Shown: piece after piece, positions 35,903 to 46,215 of the stretch
How the letters are laid out: each line of letters starts with the position of its first letter
Position numbering within the stretch: position 1 is the stretch's first letter
From: Pardosa pseudoannulata
Taxonomy: Eukaryota; Arthropoda; Arachnida; Araneae; Lycosidae
Assembly (NCBI GenBank): GCA_032207245.1
Contig: CM063501.1
Span: forward strand, 58,607,503 to 58,671,502
DNA: 64,000 bases
Direction: 5' to 3'
The notes under the pieces: generated by a model
What the model was told of the DNA's origin: nothing
Seen by the model: the letters and a program-made list of their open reading frames with translations, nothing else
Database searches by the model: none
Made by a program: the position numbers and the translations under genes

Positions 35903-37677
35903 GCTCTCTCTCTCATGCGCACGCGCACTTTTATAAATTAATATACAAGAAAATAATATAATGAATATAAAAAACCTAGCAACACTTAAAATCTCGGTCT
36001 GCATAGCATCAAATGTGAATTTTGTTGTATTTCTTCATTAATTAGAAAATTGCACGTGTAAAAAGATTTTGATAAGTTGTAACGAAACTTATATTAACAA
36101 AGTTATTTTTGTTTGTATCAAACCAAGGTTTTGTTTTTCTTTGCTTATGATTCAATCCTCATCAAAACGTAAAATTAAAATCTCTATGGTATCTTAAGAT
36201 ATGGTAAGCTATTGGAAGTAGATAAGAATTAGTGTATTTGAGAATGAAATCGATCTATCATAAAGTAAACAAACAATTCGTACGTTATGCTCGTGACATC
36301 ACCCAGAATGTCGCTTGATCAGTGGTGAAAATAAGTTTGTTGATTATTTGCTGCTAGGATAAGTCCCACTCTCAGTTACAAGTTAGTGTAGAAAATTGAA
36401 ATTTGCAGCCCTGACTTGTTAAATCGTCATTAATTTAAATGGATAAATGTGTTGATTAAAATGTTATAAGCTTTAAGTTTCCTTGCAAATAAGAATATCT
36501 ATTAACGCAGATGTGTACATTTTAGTTATACATGTAACAATGTAGTCACGTTTAAGCATAAAAGCAAAGAACTAACGATATAAAAGATCTGAAAGAAAAT
36601 TAGTTTGTATAATTTCGTACAAAATTTATATGCATTTCCTACAATATTTACACAAACATGAGAAACTCTTAGACCCATATTGTCATAATAATGACCTACA
36701 TTAGTATAAAAAGTAACTGGTTTTTAATATTTATGCAAGGAAAAATCAAAATCTTCCAACTCAAAACCAAATTAACTTCTCTAAATTTCAAAAAATAAGT
36801 TGCACTACAGTGAAGATGTTTCCAACCCGTGTGTTGTTCGCATACAAATCAATCCCATTTACTTGGGAACTACCATTTTAGAAACTGGCCAGTTATTTTT
36901 ATTTTATTTTTTTTAATTTTTAATCTGGTTGAAACCACGATAAAAGGACTTGACAACTAACCTTGTGCTTTTCGAAACGAGACGACTGTACTCTTGACAT
37001 TGCTTACATTTTTCGTGTGAATTGTAAGCCATGCTTGAGGTAATCAGCTTCATTAAGTTTAACTAATAACTTACTCCTTAAAAAGGTTGCATTGCATGTT
37101 CTCAGTGCGAATTAACCAAGGGTAAAACCCAATCATTTTCCTGGTTTGTTAGTTTTGAGCTAATTTAAGATACAGTTAATTCTGTTGTAACTATGATTAA
37201 GAATAAGGTAATTTGTCGCAACGTCACGAGCTACTATAATGCCCTTCCCATTCATTTGCATGTTTAAAACAGCCAATAGACAAACAATAAACTGCCCTTC
37301 CGTTTGAAACTAAAGCCAGAATTGTCATTATTTGAGAATTTGCCCTACTGCGTGAAGTCGCCTTATGATCTATAATTAAAAACAAACCCTCACAAACTGA
37401 TATTTGGTCACTTGGGAATAGAATACTGTTCTAATGGAAACCTTGATCTAAAAGAAAAGTTTAACCTTAAAAATACACTTTTGTGAAAAAAAAGTTTGTT
37501 AATCCATTTTTTATATCCAAAATAAAAAAAATTAACATGTGAATGATTGTGATAACTTTTAATGTAACTTGTATGAACCTAATTACAATAAACTTGTCAA
37601 AAGACTGACCGATCTTCCATTTGATAAAACAGGGTGGTTATCCACCAGAAAACCTAATTAACGACAAGTTTGATAAT
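35903..37677. other. AT-rich unique sequence, nothing recognised
   Basis: No repeat, gene or structural motif was found beyond a short (CT)n tract at its start. Confidence 0.55.
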
Positions 37678-38812
37678 TAACCTTGCAGTAAGTGCAGCTT
37701 GACATAAATAAAAGGGAATTTGGATGTATTTGAAAAGTACTATTTAGTTTTTTGATACTATTTAGTTCTCAACAGAACAATTCTGTGCAAGATGAGAAAA
37801 CTAACGTTTTATTCTAAAATTTGCATTGCTATGTAACATTTAATGAGGTTTATATATGGTGTTAATCGGCAATGATCCCCTATATAATAATAGCCTAAGT
37901 TATCTGTCCGTCTGTCATCGATTTTATGAAGCGGTTGGACCTGGAATGGATAGAGGCTTCCATAGTTAACAAAATTCAAAGAGAGTAATGATTATCTTCT
38001 TCTAAACTATAAATCTGATTCTAAAATAAATTGGTATAAATATGCTTCATATCACAGCGAAAAATACTGTCATATTTAAAACGTTCGAAATCCACCCCTT
38101 TCCCCCTTTTCGAGTATTTAATGCCATTATATCAAACCCTATTTTCCCGATTAAGAGCAGGCGATTAAATGTATCAATTTATCCCATAATAGATAGGTAG
38201 AAATAACATTTTTTCTAGCATTATGACGTTATTCCATCTCATTTAATCATTTCTTATTTTAAATGATTTAAATATCGTCTGCATTATTTTCATACGTTTT
38301 ATCACTGAACTTAGATATAACGAAAAAATTTTCTTTTATATTTGGCTTAAATAATATATTAGGTACATATGTGATAATTTTAAATTTAATCATCGATTTT
38401 TTTTTGTTACAAGATAATTCTCAGCCAAAAAACAAACCATTTTTTTTACCTGCCTCATAGGGTACTTTACAATTTTGTAATATGAAAATGTTGACTGATT
38501 CTGTTATATTACGGACTATATGCTAGTTAAATAGTATAAAATTAATATTTCTATAAAGTATAAAACGTTTCAAATCAGTTTAGAATAGGCTGAAGAATTG
38601 ACATTTTTCTTTTTTGCACTTCTAAGTTGACCAACTTCCTACATTATTTTTAAGGCCTCTTGTACCTTGAACAGTCAAATCTAAACAGAATAGAAGCACG
38701 AGATAAATGATTTATTACGCTGCGCGATGTCTATCGAAGACAACTATTGATGTCAAAGTCCACTTTGGCACATGAAATGACGCGTCCGTAGAATACCATT
38801 TAATTTGGCTCA
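37678..38812 (+). mobile_element. TTAA-type repeat D, copy split by a Helitron
   Basis: TTGCTATGTAACATTTAATG-like sequence near 37826 and GCGCGATGTCTATCGAAGAC with CACTTTGGCACATGAAATGA near 38720-38780 align in order with the element at 48510-49119. The Helitron at 37876-38526 separates the two halves. Edges (TTAACC at 37678 and TTAA at 38809) are assigned by comparison and are uncertain. Confidence 0.6.
37876..38526 (+). mobile_element. Non-autonomous Helitron, copy 3
   Basis: Starts A|TCCCCTATATAATAATAGCC and ends GGACTATATGCTAG|T. The 3' hairpin has decayed (CTGTTATATTACGG instead of CCGTCATATGACGG). It is 651 bp and shares both ends with copies 1 and 2. It sits inside a copy of repeat D. 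Confidence 0.87.
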
Positions 38813-39027
38813 ATGAGCATTCTTGTTCAAGCTCAGAGACGGGGCATTTTATTTTCAGGTTTACATTCCTATTTAACATTCAAAAAGGTTGATATATAAT
38901 ATTAGTGTACAATAATTTATTAAGAAATAATATAAAATATTATACTATCCGGTGTTTTCTGAAGACAGTTCTTGACGTCTTGGAGACGTCAAAGTCTACT
39001 TTGACGTCTATGTATGTCAAGGAGTTA
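38813..39027 (+). mobile_element. TTAA-type repeat D, 5'-truncated copy
   Basis: Aligns with 48510-49119 from its GGCTCA segment to the right end (TGTATGTCAAGGAGTTAC, a decayed AAGGGGTTAA terminus). Contains a GACGTC cluster: CTTGACGTCTTGGAGACGTC, then TTTGACGTC. It preserves the uninterrupted site where the copy at 48510-49119 carries element 10. Confidence 0.6.
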
Positions 39028-39415
39028 CGGCATATTATCCCTTCTTAAAAGTAATGTTAAAGCAATAGAGACCTTAGAGGCAACACGTGCATAAGTGTGA
39101 CCTCAGCAGGTGGTGACTAGGCGAAAGCAGAAACTAATTCCACGGGATGCCTATTTTAATTTAATCAAGCGGACAAGTTGATGAACGGCGTACTAAGATG
39201 CAATGTACAACGTTCCCATAAGGCTTAAACGGACATGTGTCCACCTGCAACTTGAATGTGTTCCAGTGGGAAATTAATGCACGACAATTCGATATATCTG
39301 CGGGAGGATTCTAAATGTTCGCATAAAACAAATTACCCTCCAAATATATTTAAAAGAACTTTGAAAACGACGGTCTTTCGTCATCAGTGATCAGCTGTCA
39401 TTTTAAACACATTTC
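39028..39415. other. Unique sequence, nothing recognised
   Basis: No repeat or gene was recognised upstream of the ORF at 39416. Confidence 0.45.
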
Positions 39416-39805
39416 ATGAAAAGAATCTTCGTAATAACATGTTTGGTATCGCATGTAAACAAAGTACTTCAAAGTGAAGTTTTAAACAGATTTATCTATT
39501 CTCCACGATTTCAGTCTAATATACATGCAGATAAAGTAAATTTATCTTTGGTTTGGGAATTAGAAGACTTAACGGAGGAAAAATTTAAAATAACAAATTT
39601 GGCAAATTATGCAGAAAAGGGATTTTCCTCCGAAATATTAAAAATAAATCTTAAGACAAAAAGTCAAACTGTTCCTATAAATGAGACACTGGGCATTAAA
39701 AGGGTCTCAGTGCATTGTATTTTTAAAAATATTTACAAAGTTAAAATGTCTGATATGCTGACAAATAAAAATTTAATACAACTTCTATTTAATTCATGGA
39801 GGTGA
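39416..39805 (+). CDS. Hypothetical 129-residue ORF, doubtful
   Basis: An ATG-to-stop frame starting MKRIFVITCLVSHVNK and ending LIQLLFNSWR. It is the longest open frame in the window that does not come from a repeat, and its composition is not extreme. The first ~12 residues are mildly hydrophobic, but it lacks a clear signal-peptide cleavage region or membrane segment. Charged residues are spread through the middle (ELEDLTEEKFK). I recognise no domain. No splice donor or acceptor can be assigned with confidence, and the sequence just downstream becomes less AT-rich before a SINE at 39943. It may be an exon of an unseen gene, a fragment of a decayed retroelement, or chance. Confidence 0.25.
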   Translation: MKRIFVITCLVSHVNKVLQSEVLNRFIYSPRFQSNIHADKVNLSLVWELEDLTEEKFKITNLANYAEKGFSSEILKINLKTKSQTVPINETLGIKRVSVHCIFKNIYKVKMSDMLTNKNLIQLLFNSWR

Positions 39806-39942
39806 CGACCTAGCTGCTGTTCCTGTCTCAAGAACGGAGGTGATGCCTGTTCAAAGTCCTCGCGATTGATGCCTCAACTGATGCCGTAGCCGTCCCTCAT
39901 TGCCCGTAGATGTGTGGCCCCGTTTCTCTCAACTTCGTCCGA

Positions 39943-40106
39943 TGGCCGATTGGTTAGGGTGCTGGCCTTCGGTACCGGAGTTCGTGGGTTCGAATCCCAC
40001 AGTGGCATGGATGTTCGTAGCAGTTCGAAATCGGCTTTAAGCTGTAGGTCCCGGTCTCATTAGCTCTCGTGTTGAAAAAAGTAGACCGTAATACTTCAAA
40101 CCAAAC
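39943..40106 (+). mobile_element. tRNA-derived SINE (family A, head type 1), perfect 17-bp duplication
   Basis: Forward copy with intact pol III boxes: A box TGGCCGATTGGTTAGGG and B box GGTTCGAATCC. The body is ATCGGCTTTAAGCTGTAGG and the tail is CAAACCAAACC. CTCTCAACTTCGTCCGA stands at 39926-39942 and again at 40107-40123, a perfect 17-bp target-site duplication. This is probably one of the youngest copies in the window. Confidence 0.96.
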
Positions 40107-40123
40107 CTCTCAACTTCGTCCGA

Positions 40124-41078
40124 GAAAGCCATGCCTCATATTTAGATAAATTAACTGTCAAATGCTGCTAGATAATTTAATCGTTAAACGCTGCTGCCTT
40201 AGTACTATCCTGATTGTATAAGTATGAAATCGTAAATAATGAATATAAGTAGTAAAATGTTAAGTTTTCAGAATAAAGTGTTAATCATTATTTTGGCCAA
40301 GCACATAATCTGGGTTAAAGCTACATATAAGTAGCTCAGTGTTATGAGTATGTGTAGTAAATTATACGTACATTGTAACAATAACTTTTTCTATTCAATT
40401 CTCAGCATACAAGAAAAATCCGCATTCAAAAATTCCTTGTTGTATGCTAATTAGAGTATATTATTTGTGTCACTTATGGGTTGTATTACTTAACGGGCTT
40501 TTCTCTCACATCTTGTTTTTTACTTCTATCCATAAGGTCTAAAATTTTAAGGTATAAACCTATATATAATTGTACTAATATTAGTATAGTCTAATATTTT
40601 TAATTAAATAATCGGTACCATTTATAAAAAATTACCCTTCGTGATAAGGCTTTATTTGGTGCCATATACAAACACAGTAATTAAAGTGGAGCTTTATTAT
40701 AGAGCTATTTCTAATTTTAGTCGATGTTCCTGACGTAAGAGTGAATTTATGAGCAAACTTCAGGAAGTTTTAATGCAAATTATAAATTTTTAAACAGATA
40801 CTGGAAAAACCGGTAGATTACTTGTAGGACTGCCCCTACCTTTGCAAAAAATAAACCATGTTCCGAAAAAAAAAAGCACGCAAAATCTGTACATACCGCT
40901 ATTTTTTAGCCGCCCCTAAAAAGGTATGCTGAGTATTAATGGGATAACAACATGCATCACTCCTATCGTTACTTCTTAATTGCTAATCATCACCACTTGT
41001 ACTTAGCAGAGATTCTTTTATTACGTATCACTTATAAAGTACTAATCAACTTAATTTTATAATTCACCAATCATAATA
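40124..41078. other. AT-rich unique sequence, nothing recognised
   Basis: No gene or shared repeat was seen. Confidence 0.55.
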
Positions 41079-41662
41079 CAAGGTCCGGCTATTAATTTCT
41101 AGGACTGACGTAACTGTAGGAGAACATAAAGCCGGAAGATGGCTCTAATGATAGTATATTGAAGAGCGTTTTCTTGCGCATGTGCAGTGCAATAGGCGCC
41201 TTTCTAAAGTAAGTGGTACTCGTGGAAAGGCGCCTTAAAACGTAGCTCTTCAATGCCTGTTGTCGAAGTGAAAATGGGAGTTAGCTACTGCTACATGAAA
41301 AGGCCCGCCCACACATTGCGTTGCCTGTGAGGCGATTCTTAGCCTAGCATGGTGTCGTTGAGATGCAGCATCCACCATACTCTCCAGATCTAGCACCCGC
41401 AGATTTTTTTCCTGTTTCCTCGGCTGAGAAAATCGATGAATGGAACAAGATTTCAGAATGTCGAAGCCATCAAGAAAACTAACGTCACTATTAAAGAGCA
41501 TTCCAAAAGAGGACTTTAAAACTTCTTTCCAAAATTTGTACATCCGAGCACAAACGTGCATTTCGGCTGATGGGAATTATTTTGAATTATTAAATGGCTA
41601 TGTGTTTAACTTTTTTTTTCCGAGTTATTCCACGAGTCCTGGAAATTAATAGCCGAACCTTG
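41079..41662 (+). mobile_element. Second mariner family, 584-bp deletion derivative
   Basis: Ends CAAGGTCCGGCTATTAATTT and its near inverse (AAATTAATAGCCGAACCTTG) are flanked by TA at 41077-41078 and 41663-41664. The plus strand encodes the mariner catalytic-end signature HPPYSPDLAPADFFLFPR near 41371-41424, then C-terminal segments RFQNVEAIK and ISADGNYFEL in shifted frames. The N-terminal half is missing. In its place is a hairpin, 41158-41254, pairing ATTGAAGAGC with GCTCTTCAAT and AGGCGCCTTTC with GAAAGGCGCCT. It is not related at its ends to the mariner at 5473 and 26471. Confidence 0.9.
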
Positions 41663-41689
41663 TACATTTCAGATTGAAAACATAAGCTT

Positions 41690-41880
41690 ATTAGGTCGTA
41701 CAACTAAACTCCTCTGCGCAACAGCTCCTAGATGGACAGGGCCTATGGTGCCAATCATTTACCGAGACCAAAGGCCCTAGGGTGAGAAGCATATGTTCCG
41801 ATTAGGTGGTTCATCTTACGCGGAATCTTAGTTTATTTACCCACTGAAGGGATGAAAGGCCCATATTAGGTCGTAACTTA
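41690..41880 (-). mobile_element. SINE family B, body and 3' end
   Basis: CTCCTCTGCGCAACAGCTCC, CGAGACCAAAGGCCCTAGGG, GATTAGGTGGTTCATCTTAC and CCCACTGAAGGGATGAAAGG occur in family order. Reads on the minus strand. Confidence 0.7.
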
Positions 41881-42068
41881 CCTAAGATTTCATTCTCCCT
41901 TTGGACTCATTCCCAGAATTAGACTTGGTTCCTGAAACCTAAATTACAATCTTCCCCTCACACCCTTTGAATTGCTTACCCTCCTTAACTTCTCTCACCC
42001 GAGCAGCATTCTCATTTCGGAGGGTCAAATCTTAAGATTGCCATTCGTCGCCTACCATTCTCTGCTTG

Positions 42069-42187
42069 GCGTGGGTTCGAGTCCAACTGTGGCATGGATG
42101 TTCGTAGCCGTTCGGAATCGGCTTTAAGCAGTAGGTCCCGGTCTTATTAGCCTTCATGTTGCAAAGAAGTAGACCGTAGTGCTCCCA
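42069..42187 (+). mobile_element. tRNA-derived SINE (family A), 5'-truncated
   Basis: Starts inside the tRNA-like head at GCGTGGGTTCGAGTCC and continues to the CTCCCAACC tail. The A box is missing. Flanks ACCATTCTCTGCTTGG (left) and ACCATTCATTCTCTGCCTGG (right) are a target-site duplication with small changes. The truncation is therefore original to the insertion, from incomplete reverse transcription. Confidence 0.88.
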
Positions 42188-42207
42188 ACCATTCATTCTC
42201 TGCCTGG

Positions 42208-43044
42208 ATCACAATTAACTTATCTTTTAGAATTGACAGTTCGAACTTGCTCTTGTACTTTATAGTTTAAAAAATATTTTGCACATAATGCATCTTTGGG
42301 TACAGCAATAATTTTCATTTTTATATTTTTTCACTTTTTTTGGCAATTCAATCGGTTTAAGAATCATGTACTCCTTTGAACATTCTTTTATTTTTACCTT
42401 GTTTTATGTTATAAAATTTCTCGATACAAAATGTCAACACTTCATTCCTAATCATTCCTAATTTATTCTCCCCAAAGTTTGCACACGTTATAATGAATTT
42501 TTTCGTTATAGAGAGTTTAGATTACAATCAAAACAGGAGACACAACTGAACGTCATAATAATCCTACAGCTAATATTTCTTCAGTTTTGCGACATACTCA
42601 AGTATAGATGCCAAGATTAAACTAGTACAAGATAGTTAATACAAGAATGCTTAAATAATTTAAAACCTTATAAATACACTTATCTCTTATATCTGTTATA
42701 CAGCAGAAAAATTTTGAAAATATACCAACTAATTTCACTAATCCTCAACTTCAACTAATCCAATCCTTCTTAACGTAGCACGTGCTCCATATTTATGGAG
42801 CCTATAATTTTTTTTAAGTGCACATTTAGGGAGTAGAAAAATGGCTTTATAATGAGACAGATTTAATACTCAAACTCAACCTGCTTTGTAAGAAAACCAT
42901 TATTACAATTTAAATCCTCATACTTAGTGAAATGTGCTTTAGTACAAATGATTTAGTACTGCAGAAAAGAAATTCACTAGATAACACCAATCGAGCGGAT
43001 TTGAAACCAATTTAATTTGGAGAGCTATTGTCTGTTTTGATACA
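42208..43044. other. AT-rich unique sequence, nothing recognised
   Basis: No gene or shared repeat was seen. Confidence 0.55.
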
Positions 43045-43185
43045 CGATGGTCTACTAATGTGGTATACTAATGTGATCTGGATTTACTGCTTACAGACCA
43101 TTCTGAACGGCCCTGTACATCCATCCCACCAGCGACATTCGAAACCTGCCGACTCCAGTACCGAGAAGCAACTCTACCAACAACC
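43045..43185 (-). mobile_element. Degenerate SINE (family A, head type 2)
   Basis: Reverse orientation: GATTTACTGCTTACAGACCA, TTCTGAACGGCCCTGTACAT, GACATTCGAAACCTGCCGAC (B box) and GAAGCAACTCTACCAACAACC (head). The TCTACCA head corresponds to the TGGTAGA type at 59695-59875. Confidence 0.65.
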
Positions 43186-43189
43186 AATC

Positions 43190-43345
43190 ATTATCTATAT
43201 ATATCAATCAATCATATCGATTTATGACGATTGACTGATAGATGATGATTGGTTGTTATCAATCATCTATCAATCTATCAATCAACATCCTCTCTCTCAT
43301 CTATCATCATCAACTATCATCTATCTATCATCACTACCCACCAAC
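43190..43345. repeat. Imperfect (ATCA/ATCT)n microsatellite
   Basis: ATCAATCA, ATCTATCA and ATCATC units, with an internal partial inversion (TGACTGATAGATGATGATTGG). Confidence 0.85.
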
Positions 43346-43364
43346 CTACCTTTAACAAACAAAA

Positions 43365-43525
43365 TTTTTCATAAAAACATTTTCTATCGGATCTAATTGT
43401 GAATCTAAACCATTCTCGAATCAACTTAATTACAAACACAAAATTTCATCCAAATCAATCCAGCCATTCAGGAGTTCTATTACAAACACACGGACAGAAG
43501 AATTTTATATATAAAGATCTAAAAC
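43365..43525 (+). mobile_element. Possible non-LTR retrotransposon 3' end
   Basis: TTTCATCCAAATCAATCCAG, CCATTCAGGAGTTCTATTAC, ACACACGGACAGAAGAATTT and TATATATAAAGATC follow the pattern common at the 3' ends of RTE-like and related elements in arthropods. No coding part is present. Assignment rests on memory of this pattern only. Confidence 0.4.
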
Positions 43526-44007
43526 TGCCCAAACTGCACCTGAACTGCGTCAGAAACCTCGACTGGTTAGAAACGAAATAATTCCATTGAAGTTGTCTAT
43601 TATTCTAACTATATATATTTTTCGATACTGTAATATATAAATTATACTAATAGATAAAAATAAATGATTATTAATTAATAAATGTCACTCCTTATAATAC
43701 AGTATACTTTTAGAATAACACGGATTCACATTAATCGGGTAAGTAAGATCGAAACTCCCTCTGTTCTGACGTGAAGTTTCGCCCTCTATTTCCTGCTACC
43801 GTCATATTCCCAGGATAGAGTGTTGTTCAAGAGCACCGAGCCAAAATTAGTAAAACAATTTATTGCTTATGCCCGGAATTGTGTATTTCTCAAACTATAC
43901 ACCCAATGGCTGTACCAGACTCTAATGTGTTGGATCAAACTATTTTGAACTACTATTATATTTACAAAACAATATATCACATATCGTTGCAAAAACAGGG
44001 GGGCTAA
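43526..44007. other. Unique sequence, nothing recognised
   Basis: No clear coding continuity upstream of the piggyBac fragment at 44008 could be followed. Confidence 0.45.
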
Positions 44008-44690
44008 GCTTAGATAAAAACCCCAACCGCTCGATTGAAAGGCATTTTATTAGACAGATACCTCTCACTTATAAAAAATCCCCTCCACACTATGGTCCAC
44101 TGCAAGCCATTACCACCGTCTGAAGGGGGTATGGCTTAAAGTGGTCGATAGTGGCTGAAATTTAATTTTATTTTAAGACGATAAAATAGCCTTTGCTTTG
44201 GAGGCTGTTTTTCTCCAAAGATCAAAGGCAGCCAGATGCGTATTTAAAGTGCGCAGTAAACCCCCTAATCCATGTTTTTAGCTCATTTAATGGCCCAGTG
44301 TGTGGATGCAACTCGTGAACCATCGTTCAAGGTCACCATCATGAAGTGGTGAACAATTGGCATAATGTGGAGGCTACATAAAGTGAGTAGTAGACCCTAT
44401 GTACGAATCCACGGACTTCACTCATTTAGTGGCCTAGCTTGTGGATGCAACCAGTGAACCATCGTCCAAGGGCACCATCAGGAAGTGGTTGAACAATTGG
44501 TCATAGTGTGGAGGCGTCATAAGAAATCGCAACCATGAAAAGAATGGAAAGTTTGTTGTTCCAAAAAGAGATGCAGGAAGAAAACTCTGTATTACTGTCT
44601 AGGTTGTGATTGTTGGACTTTGGCATCTCATGCTTTAAGATTTATCACGCAAGAAAAAATTACTAATATTTATTTATATTATACGTAAGT
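44008..44690 (+). pseudogene. piggyBac transposase C-terminal fragment, split by an insertion
   Basis: Before the insert one frame reads RSIERHFIRQIPLTYKKS (about 44026-44080). After it the frame resumes with KKS and continues to KEWKVCCSKKRCRKKTLYYC and LGCDCW (about 44538-44605). This is the end of a piggyBac transposase: a RHF..IP linker followed by the Cys-rich zinc-ribbon-like tail with CC..KK..RKKT.YYC..C. The tail normally binds the transposon ends. There is a stop between the linker and the tail. The rest of the gene is not visible upstream. Confidence 0.8.
44081..44518. mobile_element. 438-bp hAT-like insertion with internal duplication
   Basis: Left CCTCCACACTATGGTCC and right GGTCATAGTGTGGAGG are inverted ends. 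The host repeats around it as ATAAAAAATC (44071-44080) and ATAAGAAATC (44519-44528), one mismatch. The exact duplication length is ambiguous (8-11 bp), and the right end carries two or three extra bases. Inside, a ~139-bp unit is duplicated (CTCATTTAATGGCC at 44282, CTCATTTAGTGGCC at 44421). The first unit also ends in a decayed copy of the terminal motif (ATAATGTGGAGGC). Confidence 0.7.
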
Positions 44691-44934
44691 TTAATAAAGT
44701 TTTTTCAACGCTTAAAACATACTTTTTTAATTCTATCAATTTGCTGGAAAATCGACATTTAATCATAGTAACCCTAATTATTGGATTTTTATTAAAAAAA
44801 ATTTTATTTTAAACTCAAAATGAACTTAAAAGTTAAAAAAAAAAGGCATATATTACACATAGATTTATGAGATTTTCTTGAATACAAAATTGCGCACTTG
44901 TGACAGTTTTCCCTGGAATTACGCGATTAAAAAG

Positions 44935-45765
44935 TTAACCCGTTCGCGACCAAAATCTCGTTGCCTCGACGTAGTGATTCCACTCTTATGAGCCCAGCGT
45001 CGCGTCGACGCGAAGAACTCCGATTGATATGGAGGGACCAGCGTTCTCATATACGTAATCGGAAGTCTGAGCATTATATTTAATTTTTTTTAATTCTACT
45101 CGGTGGCATTAACACATTGAAGGCGGGGATCTTGACGAAAGTATGCTAGGTAACGCGGCGACCGCCACGCCTCGTTTTTCATCCTAGAGTGGGCGATATT
45201 TTGTGTAATCGTAAAAAAAATTTAGACTTAAAAATATTTAAATAAACTCTTAATAATACAAGAAATATTAAAAAGAACTAAACACTAATTACAGAAAATG
45301 CTTTAAAGTACATATTTATGAGAGGAATCTAGTATTTTTTTTTTATGAGTGTGATAATGTTGATAACACTCGTCACGGTGAAGAGGTGCATTGCAAAACT
45401 CGCATTTTAAGAAAATCAACTTTCAATTTTTATGACAAACCATCTACATATATATCTTTATTTTCGAGGGAAACCATATTGAAGGATTTCCAGGATTTAT
45501 TGCAAGTATAATTTGAACAACAGAACAGATTCAAAACACAAAACGTACTAAATACAAATGTAAAGTTGTGCATGGATTGCGCAATCGTATTACTACTCCC
45601 GTCTTTAAGCTACAGTCGAGATGGATCGTATTAATACGACTCCCTTTAAGGTACAGACAAGATAAATCGTATTACTACGACTCCCGCCTTTAAGGTATTA
45701 AACGACAATGGTTTTCACACCTGGTGACTTATATAGCATTTGACCTTCATGTACGGGCACTTGTT
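44935..45765. mobile_element. TTAA element 4, interrupted by TTAA element 5
   Basis: Starts TTAACCCGTTCGCGACC and aligns with element 3 (28059-28309). It has the same CAGCGTCGCGTCGACGCG-like core and a TATACGTAATCGGA segment. The match stops at 45108, inside the TTAA that element 3 preserves, and resumes after 45701 with CAATGGTTTTCACACCTGG and TATATAGCATTTGACC. The right terminus has eroded (CACTTGTTTCTG). Confidence 0.82.
45109..45701. mobile_element. TTAA element 5, nested in element 4
   Basis: Begins TTAACACATTGAAGGCGGGG and ends CCCGCCTTTAAGGTATTAA, inverted ends with several mismatches. The right end carries three 41-bp subterminal repeats at 45584, 45625 and 45666. Each has an ATCGTATTANTAC(GAC) palindrome followed by CTTTAAG. 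It has a single TTAA at each side, consistent with a duplicated TTAA target inside element 4. Confidence 0.85.
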
Positions 45766-46029
45766 TCTGTTTTGGGCATCTAGATTTGATATATTTATTG
45801 ATGTACACAAACTGACTCACGGCTCACTAAAGTACACGTGCGGGTTAAAGTTACATCTGCGTTTTGTATTTTTTTTTTTTTTTTCATTTTGAAATGAAAA
45901 TATGGTGAAGTGCATCCAGCTGATTATAACGGAAGTTGAAATATTTATGGATGTATTTGTATAAGCCTGGTGATAGGGAGGTGGTATTGCATTCGGTTTC
46001 ATTTCGTTAGCCATGGATGTCTGAGAGTG

Positions 46030-46215
46030 AAATATCTCAAATGATGAATGAAATTTACGTACATTCTGGCATTAGTGATTCTAATGAGCATAATAAAGAA
46101 ACTCAATCTTAAAATGCTCTTTTCCACAAACGCTATGTTTGCAACACCGCTTTTTAGTATGGCTATGCCAGAGAACAGATTTTTGGAAATTTTGCGATTC
46201 CTGCATTTCAGTTTC
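46030..46215 (+). pseudogene. piggyBac transposase fragment (middle of the protein)
   Basis: One frame reads LALVILMSIIKKLNLKMLFS, TNAMFATPLFSMAMPEN and RFLEILRFLHFSFDTG. This matches the region before the first catalytic Asp in piggyBac transposases, typically ILMG..KKP....YWS...L..TP.F...M...RF..ILRFLHF. It is open for this stretch and then enters unrelated sequence and a SINE-B at 46290. Start and end are truncated. It could belong to the same decayed family as the fragment at 44008, but the order along the DNA (C-terminal piece upstream) rules out one simple gene. Confidence 0.82.

Noticed and set aside
39943..40010. tRNA gene from the A and B boxes
   Set aside because: The tRNA-like part continues into a SINE body with a CAAACC tail and a target-site duplication. 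The same head recurs at many sites.
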